Below are positions 43,040-52,366 of a stretch of 64,000 nt of DNA, piece after piece; the first letter of the stretch is position 1; each line of letters begins with the position of its first letter. Source of the DNA: Pseudomonadota bacterium (lineage in GTDB: Bacteria; Pseudomonadota; Gammaproteobacteria; Burkholderiales; Ferrovaceae); the NCBI GenBank assembly GCA_021798835.1, contig JAJZBQ010000001.1:372001-436000 (forward strand), read 5' to 3'. A program made the translations under genes and the position numbers. The notes beneath the pieces were generated by a model. That model had not been told where the DNA came from. It did no database searches and was given only the letters and a program-made list of their open reading frames with translations.

Positions 43040-44601
43040 GGTTCTTCTCCAAGATTTTCAAGAATAGCCAGGTCGGATGCGTTTTTTCGTGTCAATGGAG
43101 GGCGGTGTAGAAACCAGACCAGTATCACGAATGGCAGGGTGCCCAGAGCGAGGATTTGAAAAAAATCATTGAATGTCAGCAAACCACTGACCCATTCCAT
43201 TTCGGTTTGTATGCGTTTGGCCGGGATGACGGAGTCTGACAGGAAGCGCAGGGCATTGGAGACGTCCGGTGTGTTGAGGCGATGCCATTCATGATCCTGC
43301 AAACGATCCCAGCCGATATCGGAAAATGTGATGGCCAGTCCGGCCGACAGGTTGCGTATCCCGTTGAGCAGGTCCAGTGCGGGTAACTGCTGCTCTTGGC
43401 GGATATGCCCCAGGGTCAAGGTGGTCATCGACGAGAAAAAAGGCCCCAGCGCTGCCCCCAGCAAAAACTGCGGCAATAGCAGAAACTCCCAGGTGGCGGG
43501 GCGCAGGTAGCTCGAAATCCACCAGAAAGACAGGGCCAGAGTCAATAGTGATAGCGTGGCGATGAGTCTGGGATCTTTGTGTTTCTGGATCTGATGCTGT
43601 GTGGCGAGACTCAGTGGTTTTGAAAAAATGAACAGGGGCACGAACAACAGACCGACCTGCCAGGCCGGGTATCCATCGACCAGTTGCAGGCGGATGATGT
43701 ACTGGACAGTAGCGCTTTGGATCAGCATGAACGATAGACAGAAAATCAGTAGGCCGAAACTGAAATTTCTTTGCAAGAACAGAGAAGTATCTATCAATGG
43801 CACGGGGCTTCTGCGGTTGCCGTAGGCAAACCCGAGCAACACCGGCAATAGGATGAACCCCACGATCCAGAGTTGGTGGTAGCGGCTGGAAAGGTCGCTC
43901 AACAACCCGATATCAAAAAACTGCTGGGTTAGTAACGCGCAGCATGAGAATGCCACAAAGAGGAGGGATGGCCACAAAATGCCGGTGTCCGGTGAGGTGA
44001 CATCTTCCCAGTCTGCCAGCAGGGCCCAGAGTATGGCAGCGACCAGAAAACTGATCAGGAATGAGGCAAAGAACAGCAGGCGCCAGTCGCCGAGTACATA
44101 GGCGAACCAGCCGCCCAGGGCTGGTCCCACGGAAAATGGAATAAAGACGGACAATCCCCATAGGGCCGTAGCGAAGGGTTGTTTTTCCAGATGGTAGTAT
44201 TCCAGCAGGAGAAAAAACGAAGGAACGACGCTCAGTCCGGCAGCAAAGCCTTGCAGGATGCGGAAACCGATAAAGCCGGTCAGTTGGTGTGCGCTCAGCA
44301 GACACCCCAGGCTGGCCAGAGAAAACAGGAAGTAGGCGGCCAGGGAGACCCGTTTGGGCCCATATCGGCGCATCAGCGGTCGGGCGATCAGGAAAGCACA
44401 ACCCAGGGCCGTGAAATAATCGCTCTGTGCCCAGACGACATAGGGAAGCCCTTCATCCATGGTTCCTGTGACATAGGGGAGCATGGGGAGAAATGCTCCG
44501 GCATTGAGCAGAACCAGGCAATGCCCGATGCCCAGGGCCAGGTTCATGATCAGGAATTGTGCCGGGGGCAAATGTCGTGAAAAACGGGACAGGGCGATCA
44601 T
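43036..44601 (-). CDS. MFS efflux transporter, DHA2/EmrB type
   Basis: This 521-residue transporter has about fourteen helices, the DHA2 count. A weak motif C-like GPALGGWF segment is near residue 155, and RPLMRRYGPKR lies in the loop after helix 2. It exports drugs or other small compounds with the adaptor and outer-membrane factor. It starts 10 nt after the response regulator gene, so the pump and its likely regulators are on one transcript. Substrate unknown. Confidence 0.88.
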   Translation of the reverse strand: MIALSRFSRHLPPAQFLIMNLALGIGHCLVLLNAGAFLPMLPYVTGTMDEGLPYVVWAQSDYFTALGCAFLIARPLMRRYGPKRVSLAAYFLFSLASLGCLLSAHQLTGFIGFRILQGFAAGLSVVPSFFLLLEYYHLEKQPFATALWGLSVFIPFSVGPALGGWFAYVLGDWRLLFFASFLISFLVAAILWALLADWEDVTSPDTGILWPSLLFVAFSCCALLTQQFFDIGLLSDLSSRYHQLWIVGFILLPVLLGFAYGNRRSPVPLIDTSLFLQRNFSFGLLIFCLSFMLIQSATVQYIIRLQLVDGYPAWQVGLLFVPLFIFSKPLSLATQHQIQKHKDPRLIATLSLLTLALSFWWISSYLRPATWEFLLLPQFLLGAALGPFFSSMTTLTLGHIRQEQQLPALDLLNGIRNLSAGLAITFSDIGWDRLQDHEWHRLNTPDVSNALRFLSDSVIPAKRIQTEMEWVSGLLTFNDFFQILALGTLPFVILVWFLHRPPLTRKNASDLAILENLGEEP

Positions 44602-44611
44602 GATTCAGGTA

Positions 44612-45268
44612 TTACGATTGCTTTTGTTGCAGAGCCCACACGGCGGCCTCCAGACGCGAATGGAAGTTGAGTTTTTTGAGCAAATTGCGGATATGCACCT
44701 TGACGGTGCTTTCCATGATGCCCAGTTCGCGTGCGATCAATTTGTTGGACAGCCCCTGTGACAGACAGTGGATGATGGCGTTTTCACGCTCCGTGAGTTC
44801 GGACGGCTGGCGGAGGGATTTCAGGGAATCTTCGCGCAGCGCATGGGCCAGGTAATGCGTGAGTGCTTTGCTGATGACGGTTCGGCCAAACATGACTTCA
44901 TGGAGTTGAGACAGCATCTGGTCTGGCTCGGTGTCTTTGAGCAGGTACCCTTCGGCACCGGCACGGATGGCGGAAATCAGGTCCTGAGGTGAGTCAGAGA
45001 CCGTGAGGATGATGATTTTTGACTCCAGATCCGTGGCTTGCAGCTTTTGCAGGGTGGCAATTCCATCCATCCCCCCCTTCATGTTGAGGTCCAGCAGGAT
45101 CAGGTCGGGGCGTAATGCCAAGGCTTGAAGGAAGCCCTGTTCACCATTTTCGGCTTCTCCGATGATCTTGAAGTGGGGGGTGCTGCCAAGCAGTTGGATG
45201 ACCCCGCGACGGAACAGGGGATGATCGTCGATGACCAGAACGCGGATGATTTCGGGAGGAAGGGACAT
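44612..45268 (-). CDS. NarL/LuxR-family response regulator
   Basis: This 218-residue protein has a receiver domain (DD at 14-15, phosphorylated aspartate D60 in LILLDLN) and a C-terminal LuxR helix-turn-helix (GLSNKLIARELGIMESTVKVH). It starts 7 nt after the sensor kinase stop. With the NarX-like kinase it forms a two-component pair that presumably controls the adjacent pump (inference from operon structure). True NarL for nitrate reductase genes is the alternative; no such targets are in this window. Confidence 0.9.
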   Translation of the reverse strand: MSLPPEIIRVLVIDDHPLFRRGVIQLLGSTPHFKIIGEAENGEQGFLQALALRPDLILLDLNMKGGMDGIATLQKLQATDLESKIIILTVSDSPQDLISAIRAGAEGYLLKDTEPDQMLSQLHEVMFGRTVISKALTHYLAHALREDSLKSLRQPSELTERENAIIHCLSQGLSNKLIARELGIMESTVKVHIRNLLKKLNFHSRLEAAVWALQQKQS

Positions 45269-45275
45269 GAGTGAT

Positions 45276-47150
45276 TCAACGGGAAACGTAAGGGGTTTGA
45301 GCGATGAACTGCAACATCAATCGAGCGCCGCCCTGAGTGCCGCGGTCCAGTGTCAGGGTGGCATTGAGCAGGGCGGCTCGTTCACGCAGAATCTGGAGCC
45401 CGTAATGGCCTTCTTGTGGGGGGGAGTCGGGCCAGCCGATGCCGTTGTCTTCGATGTGCAAGGCCACTTGACGGAGGCTATTGGCTTCCAGGCAGACCTG
45501 GGCCCAGGTGGCCTGAGCGTGTCGTTCGATATTGATCAGCGCTTCACGGACCAGACGGACCAGATGAATTTCTTCATGAGCGCTCAGTTCGAGGCCGTTC
45601 ATGCGTTGTGTCAGAAGAATTTCGAAGCCGCAACGTCGCGAAGCTTCTTTCACCATGTCTTCCAGTCCTTCGGTAAATGGGGTCTGTCCGGGGCTGAGAC
45701 GGAAGGTCGTGAGCAGTTCACGCAATTCACGGTAGGCGCTGTTCAACCCCGTTTTGAGTTCGGCGACGGTGGATTGGAGTTCGGGGGAGAGTTGTGGATC
45801 GAGACGGCTTTGCAACAGGGAAACCTGAATCTTGAGATAGGACAGGGATTGTGCCAGGGAGTCATGCAATTCGCGAGCGATGATGGCGCGCTCCTCGTAA
45901 ATGGCCAGGCGATGGCGTTCCTCGGCGCGGCGCGCATTGGCCAAAGCGGTGGCGACATGGCCCGCCAGGGTTTGCAGGATACGGGTTTGCCAGGGGAGCA
46001 GGGTGTGCCCGGATTTGATCTGGAACGGCATGACCCCCTGCCATTGTCCTCCTCCGGTGAGTGGGATGCTGACCAGGCGTAGGGTCCCAACCTGATGCTC
46101 GCGTATCTCGGTGGGCGTTCCCGTTCCAAAACACAGGGTACACCCCAGGGCATCACAGAGAGCCGCTCGTTCACTTTCCGGCAGAGGAGTTGCCAGGGGG
46201 TAAGCGCGTCCGTCTTCGGGGCGGCGCACGCAGACAATTCCGGGGCCCAGCCCCAGTTCCTGTTCGACATCGACCAGCATTTCCAGCAGGACTTCCTGTG
46301 TCAGATCCTGTTCGGACAATCGCGTGGCAGTGCGATAGAGCAGTTGGAGCAGATGGTGGCTCTGGTGCAGTTCATGGGTCTGTTCGGCGACTTGATGTTC
46401 CAGTCCGCTGTACAGGATGGCCAGTCGTTCCACCATGGTATTGAAAGCTTCTCCCAGATCGCCCAGTTCGTTGGCGGGGTGTGGGGGAACCCGCACGGAA
46501 AACTGGCCGTTGCGTACCGCGTGGGCGGCGCGTTGCAAAGTGGCGAGTGGGGTAAAGAACTCACGTTGCAGATGGCGAATGATCAACATCATCAGCAAAC
46601 AGGTTGCGACCAAAATGCCGCACTGGAACCCACGCAAGGTTTGGGTTCGTGTCTCCAGGTCATTTTGAATGGCATTGACGACGGCATCGATCTCATCGGT
46701 CAGAGTGGCGAGTGGGATGCTCAGGTCGGCGGGAAGCGCAGTGGGAGTGGCGCGTTCCAATTCTGGACGCAGTGAGTGCCAGGTCTGGAGCAAGGGTTGT
46801 ATCAGATCCCCTTGAGGAAGATACCCCATCTGGGCCTGAACCGATAATTGATGTAATTGCGCATCGTAGTCGTGGATCTGAGCGGTGGTTGGTTGCTTGG
46901 CCTGACGAGAGGCTTCGATGCGCCAAAGCATCATGCGCAGCGAGGCAGTGTGATTGAGCAGTCGTGCTTCTCCACGACTCTGTTCGGTCATCCACCAGGC
47001 ACTGACGACAGCGCTACTGAGCAGAAAAAGTGCCAATACCAGGGTCATGAGGAGTTGGCGGCGTAACGATGGTTTGGGTATTCGGTAGGACTGGCGTTGT
47101 GGCCAGGGGCACCAGAGGGGAAACCATGAAGGACGGGTGAAGGGCAGCAT
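45276..47150 (-). CDS. NarX-like sensor histidine kinase
   Basis: From ATG 47150 the product is 624 residues: helix 1 (about 37-55), a periplasmic helical sensor, helix 2, HAMP, a GAF-like central part, and HisKA_3/HATPase modules. The conserved histidine is H429 in ARELHDSLAQ. A segment after helix 1 (LLNHTASLRMMLWRIEA) resembles the P-box of NarX-type nitrate/nitrite sensors, and a cysteine cluster (ALCDALGCTLCFG) recalls that of NarX. Starts at 47210 or 47276 are possible; none has a good ribosome binding site. It is the first gene of a five-gene operon. Confidence 0.82.
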   Translation of the reverse strand: MLPFTRPSWFPLWCPWPQRQSYRIPKPSLRRQLLMTLVLALFLLSSAVVSAWWMTEQSRGEARLLNHTASLRMMLWRIEASRQAKQPTTAQIHDYDAQLHQLSVQAQMGYLPQGDLIQPLLQTWHSLRPELERATPTALPADLSIPLATLTDEIDAVVNAIQNDLETRTQTLRGFQCGILVATCLLMMLIIRHLQREFFTPLATLQRAAHAVRNGQFSVRVPPHPANELGDLGEAFNTMVERLAILYSGLEHQVAEQTHELHQSHHLLQLLYRTATRLSEQDLTQEVLLEMLVDVEQELGLGPGIVCVRRPEDGRAYPLATPLPESERAALCDALGCTLCFGTGTPTEIREHQVGTLRLVSIPLTGGGQWQGVMPFQIKSGHTLLPWQTRILQTLAGHVATALANARRAEERHRLAIYEERAIIARELHDSLAQSLSYLKIQVSLLQSRLDPQLSPELQSTVAELKTGLNSAYRELRELLTTFRLSPGQTPFTEGLEDMVKEASRRCGFEILLTQRMNGLELSAHEEIHLVRLVREALINIERHAQATWAQVCLEANSLRQVALHIEDNGIGWPDSPPQEGHYGLQILRERAALLNATLTLDRGTQGGARLMLQFIAQTPYVSR

Positions 47151-47354
47151 GGGTGTGAGGATTTGGCTGGTAAAACGCAAGGGTCTGTCTTGACCTGAGC
47201 AGCGTTTCATTGTGACGTTAGCAGTCAGGTTTGTAAATACTTCCAAGTGGGTAGTCGGCAGAGTAGGGATACCCATTCATTGCCGAGCAGGCTTGCCTGG
47301 ATTCTGCCAAGATAGATTCCGTTGTTTTCATTATCAACCAGGCGAGGATGGATC

Positions 47355-47717
47355 ATGAGTTTGTACGAACAATTAGGCGGTGATGCGGCTGTGAATGCAG
47401 CCGTGGACATTTTTTATCGCAAGGTATTGCAGGATGCGCGAATCAATCGTTTCTTTACCGGGGTGGATATGGCGAAGCAGGCCGCCAAGCAAAAGGCGTT
47501 TCTGACCATGGCATTTGGGGGGCCCAACAATTACACGGGACAAGATATGCGGCGGGGTCATGCGCATCTCGTGGCACAGGGGTTGAACGATAGCCACTTT
47601 GATGCCGTGGTAGAAAATTTGGCGGCGACGCTCAAGGAGTTGGGCGTGTCGGATGCCTTGATCGCTCAGGTGGCCGCTGTGGCAGAGACCACCCGCAATG
47701 ATGTGCTGGGCAAGTAA
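47355..47717 (+). CDS. Group 1 truncated haemoglobin
   Basis: This 120-residue protein has the TrHbN/GlbN pattern: SLYEQLGGDAAVNAAVDIFY, FLTMAFGGPNNYTG and the proximal histidine in RRGHAHLV. Such globins bind O2 and often detoxify nitric oxide. The start at ATG 47355 has GAGGATGGAT upstream; an earlier in-frame start lacks one. A strong terminator follows. It is divergent from the NarX-like operon, and a flavin reductase that could re-reduce the haem is the next gene. Confidence 0.93.
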   Translation: MSLYEQLGGDAAVNAAVDIFYRKVLQDARINRFFTGVDMAKQAAKQKAFLTMAFGGPNNYTGQDMRRGHAHLVAQGLNDSHFDAVVENLAATLKELGVSDALIAQVAAVAETTRNDVLGK

Positions 47718-47758
47718 TAGTTTTTGAACTCTGGATTCGTGTCAGGATGGGTTTGCTG

Positions 47759-47793
47759 CACCCCGTGGAAAAAATTTCCCGGGGTGTTTTTTT
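47759..47793 (+). terminator. Rho-independent terminator after the haemoglobin gene
   Basis: A long stem pairs CACCCCG-T-GGAAA with TTTCC-CGGGGTG (one bulged T, loop AAA) and is followed by seven T residues. It ends 13 nt before the start of the reductase gene, so that gene needs readthrough or its own promoter. Confidence 0.88.
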
Positions 47794-47806
47794 GAGGATG
47801 AAGGCG

Positions 47807-48790
47807 ATGACCACGATTCATTTTGCGGGCAAGGCATATGTCTGTGAGCCACGGCAAACCCTGCTGGATTGTTTGCAGACGCAAGGTGCCATGGTGCCTT
47901 CAGGCTGTCGTTCGGGGATCTGTCAATCCTGTTTGATGCGGGCTCAGGAGGGGGCTGTTCCGTCGTTGGCACAACAGGGACTGTCGCCTCATCGTGCGGC
48001 ACAGGGGTATTTGCTGGCGTGTTGTTGTATCCCTGAGGGAGAGATGACGGTGACGCTGCCCGATACCCAGGGGTTGACCTGTGCGGCGACGGTGTTGCAA
48101 CGGGTTCCTCTGAATGGGGATATCTGTGCGTTGCGTTTGCATCCTGATTCCCCTCTGGATTATCGGGCTGGTCAGTATTTGCGCCTCTACCACCAGGCGG
48201 ACACTTCGCGTTGTTACTCATTGGCCAGTGTGCCAACCGTGGATGATTATCTGGAGTTTCATATTCGCCGGATTCCGGGAGGCAGGGTCAGTGGTTGGGT
48301 GCATGATGATCTGCAACCGGGGGACCGGGTGATGATCGGAGAAGCTGTCGGGGACTGTGTCTATGATGAACAGTTGTGTGAGCGGACCTTGTTGCTGGTC
48401 GGTACAGGTTCCGGGTTGGCCCCGCTCTACGGCATTGTGCGCGACGCATTGTCACAGCAACATACAGGACCCATTTGGTTGTATCACGGTAGTTTTGTGG
48501 CGCAAGGATTGTATCTCCAGCCTGAACTGCGGGCATTGGCGGCTCGTTTCCCCAATTTTCATTATGTTCCCTGTGTGGACCGGGAATCGGTTGAGTCGCA
48601 GGCATGGTCGGCGCGAGTGATGACGGCACTGGATGCAGTGATGGCAGACCACCGATCTTTTTCTGGTTATCGTGTTTACTTGTGTGGTCACCCCGACATG
48701 GTGAATGCTGCACGTCTCAAGATTTTTGTGGGGGGGGCTTCGATGAGCGATATTCTGGCCGATCCTTTTCTGCCGTCAGGGCCGAGTTAG
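47807..48790 (+). CDS. 2Fe-2S ferredoxin-type flavin reductase
   Basis: This 327-residue protein has an N-terminal plant-type [2Fe-2S] domain (C34, C39, C42 and one of C72-C74), an FAD domain (RCYSLASVP) and an NAD(P) domain (LLVGTGSGLAPLYG, YLCGHPDMV). It transfers electrons from NAD(P)H through FAD to the cluster and an external acceptor, like phenol-hydroxylase or methane-monooxygenase reductases. No oxygenase is nearby; the truncated haemoglobin could be the partner (inference). The start at 47807 has GAGG at proper distance; ATG 47798 is too close to it. Confidence 0.88.
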   Translation: MTTIHFAGKAYVCEPRQTLLDCLQTQGAMVPSGCRSGICQSCLMRAQEGAVPSLAQQGLSPHRAAQGYLLACCCIPEGEMTVTLPDTQGLTCAATVLQRVPLNGDICALRLHPDSPLDYRAGQYLRLYHQADTSRCYSLASVPTVDDYLEFHIRRIPGGRVSGWVHDDLQPGDRVMIGEAVGDCVYDEQLCERTLLLVGTGSGLAPLYGIVRDALSQQHTGPIWLYHGSFVAQGLYLQPELRALAARFPNFHYVPCVDRESVESQAWSARVMTALDAVMADHRSFSGYRVYLCGHPDMVNAARLKIFVGGASMSDILADPFLPSGPS

Positions 48791-48859
48791 GTGGTTTGTA
48801 CGTATGCGGACGAATTGTGCGAGAATATTCCTGTCTTGGTCTTTTTGGGAATCGGTATC

Positions 48860-49453
48860 ATGGAATTTGCTCCACTGAACGAACAGGCGTTGCGTCAGTT
48901 ATTTACGGAAGCCCATACGGCTCATGCTTTTTTGTCACGTCCGATTGCAGAGAGTACGGTCAGGCAGCTCTATGAGATGGCATGCCTCGGACCGACGGCA
49001 TTCAACGCCCAGCCGGCACGCTTTGTTTTTATCCGCACCGAGGCGGGGAAAGAGCGGCTGATTCCAGCCTTGTCCCCGGGCAATGTGCCACAGGTTCAAT
49101 CGGCACCACTGACCGTGATCGTGGCCTACGATCTCGATTTTCATCAGCATCTGCCCAGGGTATTCAAGGGGTATGATGCCAAGCCTATTTACGAAAATGC
49201 TCCGGAATTGGCAGAGTCAGTGGCATTCCGCAATGGCACCTTGCAGGGGGCGTATTTGCTCATGGCGGCACGTGCCCTGGGTTTGAGTGCAGGGCCGATG
49301 TCGGGATTTGATGTGGGCAAGGTGGATCAGGCGTTTTTCCACGAGGGACGGATACGGACCAACTTTCTGATGAATGTGGGCTATCCGGATCCCGCAGGGA
49401 TGTTTCCGCGCAACGAACGTCTGGGTTTTGCCGAAGCCGTGACGTTGGCTTGA
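48860..49453 (+). CDS. Nitroreductase-family protein, RutE-like (malonic semialdehyde reductase-like)
   Basis: This 197-residue flavoprotein matches the RutE/HadB-like branch: LGPTAFNAQPARFVFIRT, ALSPGNVPQVQSAPLTVIVA, AFRNGTLQGAYLL and GLSAGPMSGFD are recognisable. It probably uses FMN and NAD(P)H to reduce a small aldehyde or nitro compound. The start at ATG 48860 was chosen from the family N-terminus. Other rut genes are absent, so the physiological substrate is uncertain. It follows the reductase gene by 69 nt. Confidence 0.85.
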   Translation: MEFAPLNEQALRQLFTEAHTAHAFLSRPIAESTVRQLYEMACLGPTAFNAQPARFVFIRTEAGKERLIPALSPGNVPQVQSAPLTVIVAYDLDFHQHLPRVFKGYDAKPIYENAPELAESVAFRNGTLQGAYLLMAARALGLSAGPMSGFDVGKVDQAFFHEGRIRTNFLMNVGYPDPAGMFPRNERLGFAEAVTLA

Positions 49454-49473
49454 GTTGGGCGAAGGGCGGCTCC

Positions 49474-49493
49474 GGCCCCTGATGGGGCCTTTC
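49474..49493 (+). terminator. Terminator-like hairpin between convergent rutE-like gene and proS
   Basis: GGCCCC pairs with GGGGCC around TGAT, followed by TTTCT on the plus strand. The stem is short but GC-only, and it lies in the 50-nt gap between convergent genes. Confidence 0.5.
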
Positions 49494-49503
49494 TCCCCCG
49501 GTG

Positions 49504-51207
49504 TCAGAGGGTGGGAAGCCAGGTATCCAGGGCATCCAGAGATACCTGTCGTGCCTGGTCCTCGCGGCGCCCCTGAATTTCCACCTGTCCATTCTTCAGG
49601 TGACGTTCGCCGATGACGATGCGTTGGGGAATCCCCATCAGTTCCTGATCGGCGAGCATGATACCGAGGCGCTCGTCACGGTCGTCGAACAGGACATCGA
49701 AACCTCGGCTTAGTAGGGTTTCATACAGTTGTTCTGCCGTTTCCCGGACCAGCGCGGATTTTTTCAGGCCGATGGCAATAAGACTGATTTGAAAGGGGGC
49801 CAATGCGGCAGGGAAACAGATGCCGCGTTCGTCGTGGTGTTGTTCAATGGCGGCGGCCACGATGCGGCTGACCCCGATGCCGTAACACCCCATTTCGACG
49901 TGGCGGGACTGTCCGGTTTCATCCAGAAATTGCACGTTCATGGCGTTGCTGTAGCGGGTTCCCAACTGGAATACATGGCCCACCTCGATGCCGCGTGCCA
50001 GTTCCAGTGTGCCCTTTCCATCGGGGGAGGGATCACCCGCCACGACATTGCGCAGGTCGGCAATGCGGGTGGGTTCAGGCAGATCACGTCCGAAATTGAC
50101 CGACATCAGGTGCAGGTCCGGTTGATTGGCACCGCAGACGAAGTGATCCAGGTTCACAACCGAACGATCGGTCCACAAGGTAATATTGGCAGGGATTCCC
50201 ACGGGACCGACAAAACCCTTGACCGGCCCCAGCCATTGGGTAATTTCGGTGTCATGGGCAAAACGGAAGGGGCTTCCCAGCGCCTTTTCGGCTTTCACTT
50301 CGTTGAGGGTGTGGTCTCCGCGCAACAACAGCAGGTGGGGATGTCCGGCTTCATCCACGACCAGCAATGATTTGACGATCTGCGACAACGGGACATTCAG
50401 GGACGCGGCCACCGCTTCGCAGGCACTGATACTAGGGGTTGGAACCTTTGTCATGGTTTGCTGGGGCAACTGGCGTGAGTGGGCAGGGGCGATGGCTTCA
50501 GCCAGTTCGACGTTGGCGGCATAGTCTGATTGGGGGCAAAATGCCAGGGCATCTTCGCCGGAATCGGCCAGGACATGAAACTCCTGGGAAGCGGAACCGC
50601 CGATGGCCCCGGTGTCGGCGGCGACGGCACGAAAGTTGAGCCCCAGCCGGGCGAAGATCCGGTGATAGGTATGGGACATGAGGGTGTAGGTGGATTCCAG
50701 GCTGGCTTGATCCGCATGGAAGGAATAAGCATCCTTCATGATGAATTCGCGGGCACGCATGACCCCGAAACGTGGGCGGATTTCGTCGCGAAACTTGGTT
50801 TGAATCTGGTAGAAATTGAGGGGCAGTTGACGATAACTGCGGATTTCACGGCGTGCGATGTCGCAGACGACTTCCTCGTGGGTTGGCCCAAAACAAAAAT
50901 CGCGCTCATGTCGATCCTTCATTTTCAGCATCTGGGGCCCGAATTTGTCCCAGCGACCGGTTTCCTGCCAAAGTTCGGCGGGGGTAATGGCCGGCATGAG
51001 GATTTCCTGGGCCCCCGCACGATTCATCTCTTCGCGGACTACCTGTTCAACTCGACGCAGGACGCGCAGTCCCAGTGGCATCCAGGTATACAAGCCGCTA
51101 CCGAGACGGCGAATCAATCCAGCACGCAACATCAGGCGGTGGCTGATCAGTTCAGCATCGGCGGGGGCTTCTTTGAGGGTGGAGATGAAAAACTGGCTGG
51201 CACGCAT
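49504..51207 (-). CDS. proS: Prolyl-tRNA synthetase, bacterial type
   Basis: This 567-residue class II synthetase has the insertion editing domain of bacterial ProRS. Visible motifs are [21 protein letters not shown], split as [13 protein letters not shown] near residue 27, then [27 protein letters not shown] (motif 2), the editing region around 230-390 and [17 protein letters not shown]. Length is normal. It is divergent from a lipoprotein gene. Confidence 0.96.
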   Translation of the reverse strand: MRASQFFISTLKEAPADAELISHRLMLRAGLIRRLGSGLYTWMPLGLRVLRRVEQVVREEMNRAGAQEILMPAITPAELWQETGRWDKFGPQMLKMKDRHERDFCFGPTHEEVVCDIARREIRSYRQLPLNFYQIQTKFRDEIRPRFGVMRAREFIMKDAYSFHADQASLESTYTLMSHTYHRIFARLGLNFRAVAADTGAIGGSASQEFHVLADSGEDALAFCPQSDYAANVELAEAIAPAHSRQLPQQTMTKVPTPSISACEAVAASLNVPLSQIVKSLLVVDEAGHPHLLLLRGDHTLNEVKAEKALGSPFRFAHDTEITQWLGPVKGFVGPVGIPANITLWTDRSVVNLDHFVCGANQPDLHLMSVNFGRDLPEPTRIADLRNVVAGDPSPDGKGTLELARGIEVGHVFQLGTRYSNAMNVQFLDETGQSRHVEMGCYGIGVSRIVAAAIEQHHDERGICFPAALAPFQISLIAIGLKKSALVRETAEQLYETLLSRGFDVLFDDRDERLGIMLADQELMGIPQRIVIGERHLKNGQVEIQGRREDQARQVSLDALDTWLPTL

Positions 51208-51304
51208 GAAAAAATCCGATTAAGAAAATATGGTGGACTATTTTAACGCAGTTGTGCCCGCTATCTCCCGAGATAATGCCTGCATGGGAGCGGGGAGTGT
51301 GACT

Positions 51305-52090
51305 ATGAATAGGCAAGCTATCATCTTGGTGGCGGGATTGCTGGCTGGTTGTGCGGACAATCCCTCGTCGTCTGCCGTAGAGTCGGCTGCGTTGCTGGAA
51401 AAGCAAAGTCATTGGTTTGAACGCTGCGTGCAGGGAATGGAACGGCCTCGTGCGCTCACGCTGATGCAGTATCGGGCCGAAGGGTGGGTGCGGTTTCGGG
51501 GTCGTTCCTCCGCGGGATGGCGGGCTGGAGACGAAGCCGTATTGACGTGTGATGAGGCGCAGAAGGGAGTTGCCGTGACAGAGTCTCCCTGGTGGTTTGT
51601 GGGGTATGGGCGCTCGATTCCTGCGTTGGGCCTGGATGATTATGCCGCGCGAGAGGTACGTGGACAGACGGTCATAATACTGGCGGATGCGCCGGTACTG
51701 ATGGATATGACGGTTGATTCCATCCGGGCGCTGGAGTCGGCGGGGCGATACGATGGGCCTGAAGAACGGCCACGCATCACGGCGGCATTGTCGCGGGGGG
51801 TGGCGTTGGTGGTGATGGTGGTGTCGGAGGAACGTTGGCGGGAGCGTCGTCGGTTTCCGCTGGAATGGGGGATGATTGCGCCCGATGGTGCGCATGAGGC
51901 GCGTGGACTGGTGGTATGGATCAGTGAGGTGACATGGCAGCGCTGGATGCACAGACTGGGTCAGGATCCGGTTGCACTGAAGGCTCAGGCGACTGCGCCG
52001 GGTTTTCGTCCACTATCCCTGCCAGTTCAATCGCAAGCCGAGTGGGACTGCCTGGCCCACCGGACGCGACTTGCCATGCCACGGCAGTGA
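51305..52090 (+). CDS. Hypothetical lipoprotein
   Basis: This 261-residue protein has a signal peptide and a lipobox (LLAGC, then ADNPSSS). The rest is soluble, mixed alpha/beta, with no motif I recognise. The start at ATG 51305 gives a normal lipoprotein signal; the open frame extends to 51230 without signal features. It is probably anchored to the outer membrane, as the residue after the lipid cysteine is alanine and no aspartate follows directly (Lol rule, inference). Confidence 0.7.
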   Translation: MNRQAIILVAGLLAGCADNPSSSAVESAALLEKQSHWFERCVQGMERPRALTLMQYRAEGWVRFRGRSSAGWRAGDEAVLTCDEAQKGVAVTESPWWFVGYGRSIPALGLDDYAAREVRGQTVIILADAPVLMDMTVDSIRALESAGRYDGPEERPRITAALSRGVALVVMVVSEERWRERRRFPLEWGMIAPDGAHEARGLVVWISEVTWQRWMHRLGQDPVALKAQATAPGFRPLSLPVQSQAEWDCLAHRTRLAMPRQ

Positions 52091-52132
52091 AAGTGGCGAG
52101 CACGGGCCATACCCGTGCGTAAATTTCCATGC

Positions 52133-52161
52133 TTGACAAATATTTTTTTTGTTCCTAGAAT
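52133..52161 (+). promoter_or_regulatory. Sigma70 promoter of leuA
   Basis: TTGACA (52133-52138), a 17-nt spacer and TAGAAT (52156-52161). The expected start point is about 52168, which is the first base of the leader-peptide ATG. A 7-bp hairpin (GCACGGG with CCCGTGC, 52100-52118) lies just upstream and may end the lipoprotein transcript. Confidence 0.75.
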
Positions 52162-52167
52162 CAACCA

Positions 52168-52242
52168 ATGGACTCTTTAACCCTGCCATTCTCGCTGTTT
52201 CTTCGCACAGAAAATCTTCTGCTGCTGCGCCCTGCGCGCTAA
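52168..52242 (+). CDS. leuL: Leucine-rich leader peptide (leuA attenuator)
   Basis: ATG 52168 to TAA 52242 encodes 24 residues, of which eight are leucine, including four in a row (NLLLLRPAR). It lies between the leuA promoter and leuA, 124 nt before its start, the classic position for a leader peptide that senses charged leucine tRNA. The ATG coincides with the predicted transcription start, so the mRNA may be leaderless. No textbook terminator is obvious downstream; short alternative pairings CCCT (52287-52290), AGGG (52296-52299) and CCCT (52314-52317) are mutually exclusive. Identification rests on composition and position. Confidence 0.75.
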   Translation: MDSLTLPFSLFLRTENLLLLRPAR

Positions 52243-52366
52243 AAACTCCCTCTCGTACAAAACGTTTTTTGACTACTGTGGCCCGGCCCTCTGCAAGGGA
52301 TGTGTTTCTGGTGCCCTGTATTAATATTTCGCCTTGCTGTACTTTTTAAGTTCAGGATGATTTGAC

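Noticed and set aside
52245-52275. Intrinsic terminator before leuA at the T6 run (52265-52270)
   Set aside because: The only stem ahead of it is CGT with ACG, three base pairs, which is too weak to call an attenuator terminator.
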